A stretch of 64,000 nucleotides of DNA, from positions 1-64,000 of the forward strand of contig NZ_BMJV01000011.1 of assembly GCF_014643635.1 (NCBI RefSeq). Reading direction: 5' to 3'. How positions within the stretch are numbered: position 1 is the first letter of the stretch; each line of letters opens with the position of its first letter. This document shows, piece after piece, positions 43,030 to 51,554 of the stretch. The position numbers and the translations under genes are program-made. Origin of the DNA: Salipiger pallidus. Lineage in GTDB: Bacteria; Pseudomonadota; Alphaproteobacteria; Rhodobacterales; Rhodobacteraceae. The notes under the pieces are model-generated. The model searched no databases. It was not told where the DNA came from and saw nothing but the letters and a program-made list of their open reading frames with translations.

Positions 43030-43817
43030 GTGGTCTCCTCCGGGGTATCGATCAGCTGCGCTTCGAGCGCGTTCCAGCTGGCAAGAATGTGGCGGCGCAT
43101 CAGCAGGGCGGCGACCTCGCCGTCTCCGGCAGAGATGGCCTCGGCGATGCGATGGTGTTCACGCAGTGCCGCCTGCCCGCGGCCGGTGACATTGCGGTGC
43201 TTGACCCGCAGCAGCGACAGCTGGGGATAAAGCTCGCGGGTGAGATAGCGCAGGATGATCGGGTTCCCTGCCATCCGGGCGATGACCATGTGGAAGTCAC
43301 GGTCACCGGGGACCTGCAGGTAGGCGCCCTGGGGATGGGCCGAGATCTCATCCGCGTGCAGTCCCAAAAGGCGGCCGAGCGCGTCTCCGGCTCCCGCCTC
43401 GGCGTGCTCGGCGGCCAGCCGTGCGGCTTCGGATTCCAATGCTGCACGCACCTCGTAGAGCGCGCGGGCGTCGTCACGCCCCAGCTCGCGCACGCGTGCG
43501 CCGCTGTTTGGCACGATGGAGACAGTGCCGGATTCGGCAAGCTGGCCGAGCGCCGTGCGCACCGGCCCGCGGCTCACGTCGAAGCGCTCGGCAATGGCAA
43601 CCTCGCCCAGGCGCGTGCCCGGTAGGAGCGCGCCCGACAGGATTTCCTCTTGCAGCGCGTGGGCGATCCGCTCTGCGACAACGCCCCGTGCTTCATCCAG
43701 TTTTGTTGACAATATTGAGCGCCCTTCTTTCTGACAGTCGCCATGGATTGTCACCAGCGCCCTGCCGTCAGCGCTGATATTGCGACTAAATAAGCGATAA
43801 TGCCGTGCAATTGTCAA
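43026..43817 (-). CDS. GntR-family regulator (FCD subfamily) of the PrpF/lyase/TTT locus
   Basis: A GntR/FCD regulator: winged helix TRLGEVAIAERFDVSRGPVRTALGQLAESG, then an all-alpha FCD domain (ALYEVRAALESEAARLAAEH, DRDFHMVIARMAGNP, ALREHHRIAEAI). The coordinates use the first ATG (263 residues), but the first 35 residues look like translated promoter sequence; a TTG at 43712 preceded by GAAGGG is a likely real start (about 228 residues). It heads the leftward operon with prpF and the lyase and is divergent from the second TTT system, so it probably controls both. Confidence 0.88.
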   Translation of the reverse strand: MTIARHYRLFSRNISADGRALVTIHGDCQKEGRSILSTKLDEARGVVAERIAHALQEEILSGALLPGTRLGEVAIAERFDVSRGPVRTALGQLAESGTVSIVPNSGARVRELGRDDARALYEVRAALESEAARLAAEHAEAGAGDALGRLLGLHADEISAHPQGAYLQVPGDRDFHMVIARMAGNPIILRYLTRELYPQLSLLRVKHRNVTGRGQAALREHHRIAEAISAGDGEVAALLMRRHILASWNALEAQLIDTPEETT

Positions 43818-43875
43818 GAATCGTTACCGCCTTGACAGCATGGCCCCGCCGGGCGTAAGTCTGAGCATCGGCAAA

Positions 43876-43888
43876 ATTGTACTACAAT
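43876..43888. promoter_or_regulatory. Candidate GntR operator at the second TTT promoter
   Basis: ATTGTA-C-TACAAT is a perfect 13-base palindrome 34 bases before the tctC start. Its ATTGTA/TACAAT half-sites are like those bound by FCD-type GntR regulators. A related TTGT-TG-ACAA element lies at about 43702-43711, close to the proposed GntR start codon. The regulator is inferred to be the adjacent one. Confidence 0.55.
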
Positions 43889-43922
43889 AAAGCCGAAACA
43901 TGAGACATGAGGGGAGGACTCG

Positions 43923-44915
43923 ATGAATTTCACCAAACGCGCCTTTTCCGCGGCCACGCTTGCTGCGCTGCTGACCACCGCCGTTTCGCCGCTCGCGGTG
44001 TCGGCCGCAGAGAACTGGCCGCCGCGCCAGATCACTTTTGTCGTGGCGCTCGGGCCGGGCGGCTCAGCCGACCGCACCGCACGCGCCTTGGCGCAGCGCC
44101 TTCAGGAAGAACTCGACACGCCGATCTCGGTGATCAACCAGGAAGGCGGCGGCGGCCATGTGGGCCACACCTACTTCATGAACATGCCCGATGACGGCAG
44201 CTACTTCCTTGCGACCTCGATCCACCCCTACGTGTCGAACGCGATCCTGAACTTCGACGCGACCTACAGCCTTGAAGACTTCGCGTTCATCAACGGCCAG
44301 TGGAACGACTTCGACATCTTCGCGGTGAACGCCGAAACGCCCTATGAATCGCTCGCTGATTTCATGGCTGCGGCGAAGGAAAACCCCGGTAGCCTTAGCG
44401 TGTCGGTGGTGCCGAACTCGTCGGGCGCAATCAACCTCAGCCTCGCGCTTGAAGCATTCGGGCTGACCGAGGATGACGTCAACGTGGTGACCTACGAATC
44501 CGGCGGCGCGGCGCGGACAGCAGTTGCGGGCGGGCAGGTTGACATGACCGTGCTTGCGGCAGACGGCACGCTCTCCATCGCTGAATACGTCCGTCCGCTG
44601 GCCTATGCCGCCGACGAACGGTCGGACGACTGGGATGCGCCGACGCTCGACGAAGCGCTCGAAGCCTCCGGCCATGATCCGGTGACCACCCTTGCGGGCT
44701 CCATGCGCGGCCTTGCGGCCCATGCTACCTTCAAGGAAAATCACCCCGAGGCCTTCCAAGCCATGGTCGATGCCTACAAGACGGTGATGGAAGACGAGGA
44801 ATTCGTCGCCAGCCTCGAGGCGCAGGACATGGGCGCGGAATGGCTCGGGCCGGAGCGCACCACCGAGATCATCATGTCCAACTACGAGATCCTCAAGCGC
44901 TTCGCGGACGAGTGA
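43923..44915 (+). CDS. tctC: TTT-family solute-binding protein (TctC) 2
   Basis: A 330-residue periplasmic binding protein. The signal peptide ends near AVSAAENWP. The mature part has ITFVVALGPGGSADRTARAL, the TctC hallmark, then VINQEGGGGHVGHTYF and VTYESGGAARTAVAGGQVDM. RBS GGGGAGGACTCG precedes ATG. The ligand should be a di- or tricarboxylate handled by the divergent PrpF-like isomerase and lyase. Confidence 0.92.
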   Translation: MNFTKRAFSAATLAALLTTAVSPLAVSAAENWPPRQITFVVALGPGGSADRTARALAQRLQEELDTPISVINQEGGGGHVGHTYFMNMPDDGSYFLATSIHPYVSNAILNFDATYSLEDFAFINGQWNDFDIFAVNAETPYESLADFMAAAKENPGSLSVSVVPNSSGAINLSLALEAFGLTEDDVNVVTYESGGAARTAVAGGQVDMTVLAADGTLSIAEYVRPLAYAADERSDDWDAPTLDEALEASGHDPVTTLAGSMRGLAAHATFKENHPEAFQAMVDAYKTVMEDEEFVASLEAQDMGAEWLGPERTTEIIMSNYEILKRFADE

Positions 44916-45084
44916 TCCTCTCGGACTGACCGGACGGGGGCGCTGAGGCGCCCTCGTTCCCGAGTTTCCGGTCCCGCGACCGCAGGCGGGACCGACCCGA
45001 TCCCCAGATACCGGCTGGACAACAATCAGCGATTAGCTCACCGCGACCCAATGACTGGCAGCCAAGACCGCAGGAGGCACCCCC

Positions 45085-45552
45085 GTGACAGGCAAACCCG
45101 TGACAGCCAGGTTTCAGGCCACCCACGCCGCGCTGATCGGCATCATCCTAGCCGTCTCAGGGTTCATCACCTGGAGCGCGGTGAACGCGCGGGCCAGCAT
45201 GGACAACCTGATCGTCGTTGCTCCAGTGGCGGCGGTGATTGCTCTGATCTGCGTCGTGCTGGTCGTCGCGCCGATGCTCAAGGCGCGCGTTACCGAGGCC
45301 GAGACCGAAGCCACGCCTGACAGTGCCATCTGGGGGGATATCCTGCTGCTCGCCGGCTTTGCACTGTTCTGCTACGCGCTGACCCATATCGGCTTTGACC
45401 TGGCCACTTTCCTCTTCGTCTGGGGCGGCGTGGTGATGAGCGGGGGCAAGGGCTGGTGGCAGCCGCCTCTCTTTGCCGCAGTTTTCACCGTCCTGCTGGT
45501 CTACGGGTTCGGCAGCCTCTTCCCCTATCCCATGCTGACGCTGGTGCTTTGA
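45085..45552 (+). CDS. tctB: TTT-family small permease (TctB) 2
   Basis: A 155-residue membrane protein with four hydrophobic segments (AALIGIILAVSGFITW first). It begins with GTG at 45085, preceded by a GCAGGAGGCACC-like RBS; a second in-frame GTG lies five codons later. Assignment rests on topology and its place between TctC and TctA, one base before the latter. Confidence 0.85.
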   Translation: MTGKPVTARFQATHAALIGIILAVSGFITWSAVNARASMDNLIVVAPVAAVIALICVVLVVAPMLKARVTEAETEATPDSAIWGDILLLAGFALFCYALTHIGFDLATFLFVWGGVVMSGGKGWWQPPLFAAVFTVLLVYGFGSLFPYPMLTLVL

Positions 45553-45553
45553 G

Positions 45554-47062
45554 ATGATTGACCAATTTGCGCTCTCGCAGGCATTCGACCTGCTGTTCTC
45601 GAGCTACGCGCCGTGGCTCTGGGTCATTCCCGGCCTGCTCATCGGCCTTGTCTTCGGCTCGATCCCGGGGCTTCAGATCTCCATGGCGATGGCGGTGTTC
45701 CTGCCGGTCACCTTCGGCATGGACTTCCTGCAGGCCATGCTGTTCCTCACCTCGATCTTCACCGGCGGCGCCTACGGTGGCGGGGTGACGGCGATCCTGA
45801 TGAACATCCCCGGCTCTTCGTCATCTATCGCCACTGCCTTTGACGGCTACCCCATGGCGCGGCAGGGCAAACACAACGAAGCGCTCGGCATAGGCCTTGC
45901 CGCCTCGGTCGTGGGGGCGTTCGTGGGCTACATCCTTCTGATGCTGCTGATCCAGCCGCTTGCCGCCTTCGTGCTCAAGATCGGCCCTCTCGAGATGGTG
46001 GTGGTCGTGCTATGGGGCCTGACGCTGATCGCGACGCTCAACGACAGCCGGATGTCCAAGGGGCTGCTGGCCGGGTTCTTCGGCCTGATGCTAAGCCAGA
46101 TCGGCATGTCGACCACCGGCGTGATGCGCACGCAGGTGGGCATGCCCTACCTCATCGACGGCCTGCCGGTGGTGCCCGCTATGATCGGCATCTTCGCCGC
46201 CTCGGAACTGCTGCGTCTGCGCGGCGAGACCTATCTCGTGCGGGACGAGACGCAGCGCGACATCTCGTTCGGGCGCATCCTGAAGGGGGCGGGCGAGACG
46301 TTCAAATATCCCGGCGTGCTGATCCGCGGCAGCCTTCTGGGCGCGGTGATCGGCGCCATCCCCGGCGTCGGCTCGTCTGTGGCAAACCTTGTTTCCTACG
46401 GCGAGGCCAAGCGGTCCTCAAAGACGCCCGACCGCTTCGGCAAGGGCGCGCCCGAGGGCGTGGTCGCCGCCGAAAGCGCCAACTCCTCGTCCGAGGGCGG
46501 GTCGATGACGGCGCTGCTAGCGCTTGGCATCCCCGGCGGCGCGGCGACGGCAGTTCTGCTGGCGGCCTTCTCGTTCCACAACATCATCGGCGGCCCCAGC
46601 TTCATCCGCAACCAGACCGACATCGTCTACTCGATCATCCTCGGCAACCTCGGGCAGGTGCTGCTGCTGGCGGTGCTGGGCCTGCTGAGCCTGCGGCTTC
46701 TGGGGCTGGTCGTCCGGGTGCCACTGTCCTACCTCGTGCCGTCGGTGCTGGCCATGTGTGCATGGGGGGGCTACGGCATCACCGGCACAATTGCGGGCCC
46801 ACTGACCGTGGCGGGTTTTGCGGCGCTTGGCTGGCTGATGCGGCGCCACGACTACCCGGTGGCAGCGACGGTGATCGGCCTGCTGCTGGGCCGGATGATG
46901 GAGGGCGAACTGGTGCGCACCATGCAGATCTCGCGCGGGAACCCGCTGGGCTACATGCTCGAGCGTCCCATCGCGCTGGTGCTGTTCGCGGTGATGCTGC
47001 TGGTGCTCGTGGGCGCGCCGCTGCTTAGGGCCTATCGCAAGCACCGGTCAGCTCGGGCCTGA
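45554..47062 (+). CDS. tctA: TTT-family large permease (TctA) 2
   Basis: A 502-residue membrane protein with about 11-12 helices. Family motifs: FGSIPGLQISMAMAVFLP and its repeat GAIPGVGSSVANLVSYGEA, GKGAPEGVVAAESANSSSEG and LGIPGGAATAVLLAAF. It differs clearly from TctA 1 and belongs to a separate uptake system. The next gene follows after four bases. Confidence 0.95.
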   Translation: MIDQFALSQAFDLLFSSYAPWLWVIPGLLIGLVFGSIPGLQISMAMAVFLPVTFGMDFLQAMLFLTSIFTGGAYGGGVTAILMNIPGSSSSIATAFDGYPMARQGKHNEALGIGLAASVVGAFVGYILLMLLIQPLAAFVLKIGPLEMVVVVLWGLTLIATLNDSRMSKGLLAGFFGLMLSQIGMSTTGVMRTQVGMPYLIDGLPVVPAMIGIFAASELLRLRGETYLVRDETQRDISFGRILKGAGETFKYPGVLIRGSLLGAVIGAIPGVGSSVANLVSYGEAKRSSKTPDRFGKGAPEGVVAAESANSSSEGGSMTALLALGIPGGAATAVLLAAFSFHNIIGGPSFIRNQTDIVYSIILGNLGQVLLLAVLGLLSLRLLGLVVRVPLSYLVPSVLAMCAWGGYGITGTIAGPLTVAGFAALGWLMRRHDYPVAATVIGLLLGRMMEGELVRTMQISRGNPLGYMLERPIALVLFAVMLLVLVGAPLLRAYRKHRSARA

Positions 47063-47066
47063 CCGC

Positions 47067-48131
47067 ATGAACGCTGCCATCTCACCGGCCCTTCGTGGCC
47101 TGATGACCCTTGCCATCGGTGCCGCGGGCGGCAGCCTGTTCTTCTTCTTGAACCTGCCTTTGCCGTGGATGCTGGGCGCGATGTTCGCCAACGCGCTGCT
47201 GGCGCAAGCCACGCCGTTCCAGCCAAAGCTGCCTGCCGCGTGGCGCGGCTACGCGATGGTTGCCATTGGCACCATGCTGGGAACGGGTTTTACCCATGAT
47301 GTGGTGGTCCGCGCCCAAAGCTGGATTCCCAGCCTGATCGCCATGGCATTGTTGTCATTGGTGTTCTGTCTTGGGGCCTACTGGGTGTTCCGCAGGGTTG
47401 CCGGCATGGATCGGGCTACCGCGCTTTTCGCGGCGATGCCCGGCGGATTGTCCGTGGTAACCATGCTGGCTGAGGAATACGGAACCCAGGTCGGCCGCAT
47501 CGTGCTGTGTCATACAGCCCGGCTCGTGGTGCTGCTGATCAGCGCGCCGCTGCTCATCCAGCTGATCTCGGGGATCGACCTTGCCGATGCCAATCAAGCC
47601 AGCTTTGCCGAGGCAGAGCCGCTTGACCCGTTGCGCCACGGTGCGATGGCGCTGGTGGCGGTGGCCTGTTGGTGGCTGGGGCAGCGCGTCAGCTTCCCGT
47701 CGGCCCTACTGCTGATCCCCCTCTTTGCCTCGGCCGCGCTGCACATGACAGGGGTGCTTACCGTCCACGTGCCGCCGCTGCTGTCCGCCGCCGCGCAGAT
47801 CGTGATCGGCGGCTCCGTGGGCGCACGTTTTGCCAGCTATACCCTGCGCCAGATCGCGAGGGATGGCAGCATCGCCGGAGCAGTCGGCATCGTGCTCGCC
47901 CTCGGCTCTCTGGCCGGAGCATATGCCCTCGCCCCGCTGATTGGAGCCCCCGTCGAAGCGCTGTTCCTTGCATACCTGCCCGGCGGCGCGCCCGAGCTCG
48001 GGGTTGTCGCGCTGGCGCTGGCGATCGACCCGGCGCTCGTCGCCGCGCACCATGTCTTGCGGGTCTTCCTGATCGTCGCTGCCCTACCGCTTCTGGCAGC
48101 CCGCAGCGCGGGCACCGGCCGCCGGCGCTGA
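47067..48131 (+). CDS. AbrB-family (AmoA-like duplication) membrane protein
   Basis: A 354-residue protein with about ten predicted membrane helices in two similar halves, each containing an internal LPLPWMLGAMFANAL- or VPPLLSAAAQIVIGG-type repeat. MPGGLSVVTMLAEEYG and the late YLPGGAPELGVVALAL are family hallmarks. Despite the family name it is not a DNA-binding AbrB. Function is unknown; genes of this family are often found beside TTT transporters, as here (four-base gap after tctA), suggesting an accessory transport role. Confidence 0.85.
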   Translation: MNAAISPALRGLMTLAIGAAGGSLFFFLNLPLPWMLGAMFANALLAQATPFQPKLPAAWRGYAMVAIGTMLGTGFTHDVVVRAQSWIPSLIAMALLSLVFCLGAYWVFRRVAGMDRATALFAAMPGGLSVVTMLAEEYGTQVGRIVLCHTARLVVLLISAPLLIQLISGIDLADANQASFAEAEPLDPLRHGAMALVAVACWWLGQRVSFPSALLLIPLFASAALHMTGVLTVHVPPLLSAAAQIVIGGSVGARFASYTLRQIARDGSIAGAVGIVLALGSLAGAYALAPLIGAPVEALFLAYLPGGAPELGVVALALAIDPALVAAHHVLRVFLIVAALPLLAARSAGTGRRR

Positions 48132-48275
48132 CCTTTCACTGGATCGCGCTATACCCGCCCCTAGGTAGCATGTCATCAGCCGCTAGCGCTGCCCCGTGCG
48201 CACCAGCCGCCTTGTCACGTCACCGGGGATGGCAGAGCTGGCAGGCGCGACCTTGCAGCCCCCTCCCCTGCCCTG

Positions 48276-49688
48276 TCAGCACTCAGGAAGGTTCACGGCG
48301 ATGCCGCCGGTGGAGGTTTCCTTGTACTTCTCGTTCATGTCCTGCCCGGTTTCGAACATCACCCGGATACAGTTGTCGAGCGGCATGAAATGCTCGCCAT
48401 CTCCGCGCAGGGCCAGCGACGCGGCGGAGACCGCCTTGATCGCGCCAAGCGCGTTGCGTTCGATGCAGGGCACCTGAACAAGCCCTGCGGCCGGATCACA
48501 GGTCATCCCGAGGTGATGCTCGAGCGCGATTTCAGCAGCGTTCTCGACCTGCTCATTGTTGCCGCCCAGCACGGCACAAAGACCGGCGGCAGCCATGGCG
48601 GCGGCGCTGCCGACCTCGGCCTGACATCCCGCCTCGGCGCCCGAGATCGACGCATTGTGCTTGATGAGCCCGCCGATGGCTGCGGCGGTCAGCAGCAGGT
48701 CGCGGCAGCCCTGACGCGTCGCCCCGACGCAATGGTCCCGGTAGTAGCGCAGGACCGCCGGTACCACGCCCGCTGCGCCGTTGGTGGGCGAGGTCACCAC
48801 GCGGCCCCCCGCGGCATTCTCTTCGTTGACCGCCATGGCGTAGACACTCATCCAGTCGTTGGCCTGATGAGGTTGGGCAAGGTTCATGCCCTTCTCGGCC
48901 TGAAGCTGGTCGTGGATCGCCTTGGCGCGGCGCCTGACCTTGAGGCCGCCGGGCAGGATGCCCTCCTGCTCCAGCCCCCGCGCGACGCAATCGTCCATGG
49001 TGTCGAGGATGCGATCGATCCTGTCATCGAGCGCACCGCCATGAAGCACGCGTTCATTGGCGCGCTTCATCTGGGCAATGCTGAGCCCCGAGGTTCGGCC
49101 CATCTCCAGCATCTCGGCGGCGGTACCGAAAGGGTACGGGAAGTGATGCTGCACTTTCTCGTCATGCAGATCGGGCGCGCCCGAGCGCTGCGCCTCGAGC
49201 TCGGCGGCGGTCAGGACAAAGCCGCCGCCGACGGAATAGTAGGTCTGCTGGTGGTACATATTGCCCGCCGCGTCCCAGGCCTGCAGCACCATGCCGTTGG
49301 CATGCAGCGGCAGCGGCGGGCCGAAGTCGAAGACCAGATCGTTTTCGGTGTCGAAGACCAGCTCGGGCAGCCCCTCGGGCACCACCTTCGCGTTACTCCG
49401 CACCTCGGCTTCGAGCGCCTCGGCGGCATCGGGATCAAGGGTTTCGGGCACCAGCCCGCAGAACCCGAGGATGACCGCGCGGTCAGTGGCGTGGCCCTTG
49501 CCGGTCCAGGCGAGCGAGCCGTAAAGCCGCGCGCCAAGCCGGTGCGGGGTGTCCGAGCCTGGAATCTTTTCAACCCCGCCACGCAGATCCGACAAAAAGC
49601 GCGCGGCGGCCACCATCGGCCCCATCGTATGCGAGGACGATGGGCCAATGCCTATCTTGAAGACGTCAAAGACGGAAAGGAACATCAC
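48276..49688 (-). CDS. sdaA: L-serine ammonia-lyase, iron-sulfur type, single chain
   Basis: A 470-residue L-serine dehydratase converting serine to pyruvate and ammonia. The N-terminal half is the beta-type domain ([20 protein letters not shown]). The C-terminal half carries the cluster cysteines in [36 protein letters not shown], and the [20 protein letters not shown] tail that reaches the active site. Length is normal for the one-chain enzyme. Its start overlaps the glyA stop by four bases, placing it last in the sarcosine operon. Confidence 0.95.
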   Translation of the reverse strand: MMFLSVFDVFKIGIGPSSSHTMGPMVAAARFLSDLRGGVEKIPGSDTPHRLGARLYGSLAWTGKGHATDRAVILGFCGLVPETLDPDAAEALEAEVRSNAKVVPEGLPELVFDTENDLVFDFGPPLPLHANGMVLQAWDAAGNMYHQQTYYSVGGGFVLTAAELEAQRSGAPDLHDEKVQHHFPYPFGTAAEMLEMGRTSGLSIAQMKRANERVLHGGALDDRIDRILDTMDDCVARGLEQEGILPGGLKVRRRAKAIHDQLQAEKGMNLAQPHQANDWMSVYAMAVNEENAAGGRVVTSPTNGAAGVVPAVLRYYRDHCVGATRQGCRDLLLTAAAIGGLIKHNASISGAEAGCQAEVGSAAAMAAAGLCAVLGGNNEQVENAAEIALEHHLGMTCDPAAGLVQVPCIERNALGAIKAVSAASLALRGDGEHFMPLDNCIRVMFETGQDMNEKYKETSTGGIAVNLPEC

Positions 49689-50959
49689 TCGACCGTGGCA
49701 TAGATCGGGTGGTCTGCACAGAGGGCGCGGACCTTTTCACGCACCTCGGCCTCGACCTGCGCATCGCCATCGGGGTTTTCCGACAGTGCGTCGATGACCT
49801 TCAGGATCAGCTGGCCAATGAGCTCGAACTCATCGATGCCGAAGCCGCGGGTGGTGCCCGCCGAACTGCCAAGCCGGATGCCCGAGGTCACGAAGGGCTT
49901 TTCGGGATCGTTCGGAATGGAGTTCTTGTTGCAGGTCAGGCCCGCCCGTTCCAGCGCGATCTCGGCAACCTTGCCGGTGACGCCCTTGGGGCGCAGGTCG
50001 ACCAACACCATGTGGCTGTCAGTGCCCCCCGACACGATGCCGAGGCCACCGACCATGAGCACGTCAGCCAGCGCGCGGGCGTTGTCGATGACCGCCTCGG
50101 CGTAATCGGCGAAGGAGGGCTGCAGTGCCTCACCGAAGGCCACGGCTTTCGCTGCGATGACATGCATCAGCGGTCCGCCCTGGTTGCCGGGGAAAACGGC
50201 CGAGTTCAGTTTCTTGGCCAGCGCCTCGTCATTGGTGAGGATGACCCCGCCGCGCGGACCGCGCAGGGTCTTGTGGGTGGTCGAGGTCACCACGTGGGCA
50301 TGGGGCACCGGGTTCGGGTACTGGCCGCCCGCGATAAGGCCTGCGTAATGCGCCATGTCCACCATCAGGTACGCGCCGACCTCGTCCGCGATCCTGCGGA
50401 AGCCTTCGAAGTCGATCTTGCGCGGATAGGCCGAGGCCCCCGCCACGATCAGTTTCGGCTTCGTTTCCAGCGCCTTGGCGCGGACTTTCTCCATGTCGAT
50501 CAGGTGGCTGTCCGGCTCCACCTGGTAGGAGACGACGTCGAACCACTTGCCCGACATGGTGACAGGCGAGCCGTGGGTCAGGTGCCCGCCATGGGCCAGG
50601 TCAAGCCCCATGATCCGGTCGCCCGGCTGCAGGAGGGCAAGGAACACCGCCTGGTTGGCCTGCGCGCCGCTATGGGGCTGCACGTTGGCATACTCGGCCC
50701 CAAACAGCTGCTTGAGGCGGTCGATGGCCACGGTCTCAACCTTGTCGACGAATTCGCAGCCGCCGTAGTAGCGCTTGCCCGGGTAGCCTTCGGCATACTT
50801 GTTGGTCAGGACCGACCCTTGCGCCTCCATCACATCGGCCGAAACGATGTTCTCAGATGCGATGAGTTCGATCTGAGTCTGCTGTCGGTCAAGCTCTTCG
50901 GCGATGGCATCGGCGACGAGCGTGTCGGAAATCGTGGTCTTCTGCAGGTGGTCGAACAT
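49685..50959 (-). CDS. glyA: Serine hydroxymethyltransferase
   Basis: A 424-residue PLP enzyme. ATG 50959 (RBS GAAAGGATTTC) is preferred to an in-frame ATG 27 codons upstream. Marks: [54 protein letters not shown] and the PLP lysine in [16 protein letters not shown]. It condenses glycine with methylene-tetrahydrofolate to serine. The genes upstream encode sarcosine oxidase, which makes both reactants, and the gene downstream encodes serine dehydratase, so this copy is catabolic; a housekeeping copy probably exists elsewhere. Confidence 0.96.
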   Translation of the reverse strand: MFDHLQKTTISDTLVADAIAEELDRQQTQIELIASENIVSADVMEAQGSVLTNKYAEGYPGKRYYGGCEFVDKVETVAIDRLKQLFGAEYANVQPHSGAQANQAVFLALLQPGDRIMGLDLAHGGHLTHGSPVTMSGKWFDVVSYQVEPDSHLIDMEKVRAKALETKPKLIVAGASAYPRKIDFEGFRRIADEVGAYLMVDMAHYAGLIAGGQYPNPVPHAHVVTSTTHKTLRGPRGGVILTNDEALAKKLNSAVFPGNQGGPLMHVIAAKAVAFGEALQPSFADYAEAVIDNARALADVLMVGGLGIVSGGTDSHMVLVDLRPKGVTGKVAEIALERAGLTCNKNSIPNDPEKPFVTSGIRLGSSAGTTRGFGIDEFELIGQLILKVIDALSENPDGDAQVEAEVREKVRALCADHPIYATVE

Positions 50960-51005
50960 GGCGAAATCCTTTCGCTGGGTCAGGTCAGGGGACAGTCCGG
51001 ACAGG

Positions 51006-51554
51006 TCAGGCGACTTCGGCCGCGAGCTCCCTCGCGCCAATCTTCAGCAGGTCGATGAGGTGGGGTGCGAAGCTGTTCCAGACATCCATGCGGAAGCTGT
51101 CCTCGGCATCGCGCCACAGGATCACGGTCACGCCGTCGAACACCGTGCGCCGGCCGGAGCCAGGCTCGATCTTTGCGATGTCGCGGGGGCAGCCGATGGT
51201 CAGCAGCTCGGCGGCGCGAGGGCCTTCGATGACCACCGTCACCTCACGTGCGGACACCGACACGAGGCTGTGGGGGTGCGCATCATAAAGGGCCGCGCAG
51301 GCGCCTTCGATAGCGGCTGCATCCGAAGGGGTGCTGTGCAACATCCACTCGTCCGGGGCAAGACGGATGGTCTCACGGCTGCCCGTGCTTGCGCGGGTGC
51401 CGAGGGGGCCGCCAAGGCTCAGGCCAAGGGCGGCCTCAAACGGGGCGAGGTCGCCGCGGGCGCGCAGGGAAAACCGCGCCTTAGGCTTGGCCAGAAGGAT
51501 CCGCGCGGCGGAGGTCTCGAGGATCGCGGTCGGGAGGGACGTCAGGGCATTCAT
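51006..51554 (-). CDS. soxG: Sarcosine oxidase gamma subunit
   Basis: A 182-residue subunit of heterotetrameric sarcosine oxidase, with the GcvT-like small fold ([20 protein letters not shown]-type start, [48 protein letters not shown]). It overlaps soxA by four bases and lies 46 bases before glyA. It makes contacts with the alpha subunit's folate-binding part. Confidence 0.9.
   Translation of the reverse strand: MNALTSLPTAILETSAARILLAKPKARFSLRARGDLAPFEAALGLSLGGPLGTRASTGSRETIRLAPDEWMLHSTPSDAAAIEGACAALYDAHPHSLVSVSAREVTVVIEGPRAAELLTIGCPRDIAKIEPGSGRRTVFDGVTVILWRDAEDSFRMDVWNSFAPHLIDLLKIGARELAAEVA

Noticed and set aside
47067-48131. Reading the AbrB-family gene as a transcriptional regulator
   Set aside because: The protein is a polytopic membrane protein with about ten helices and no DNA-binding domain; the name is a family label only.
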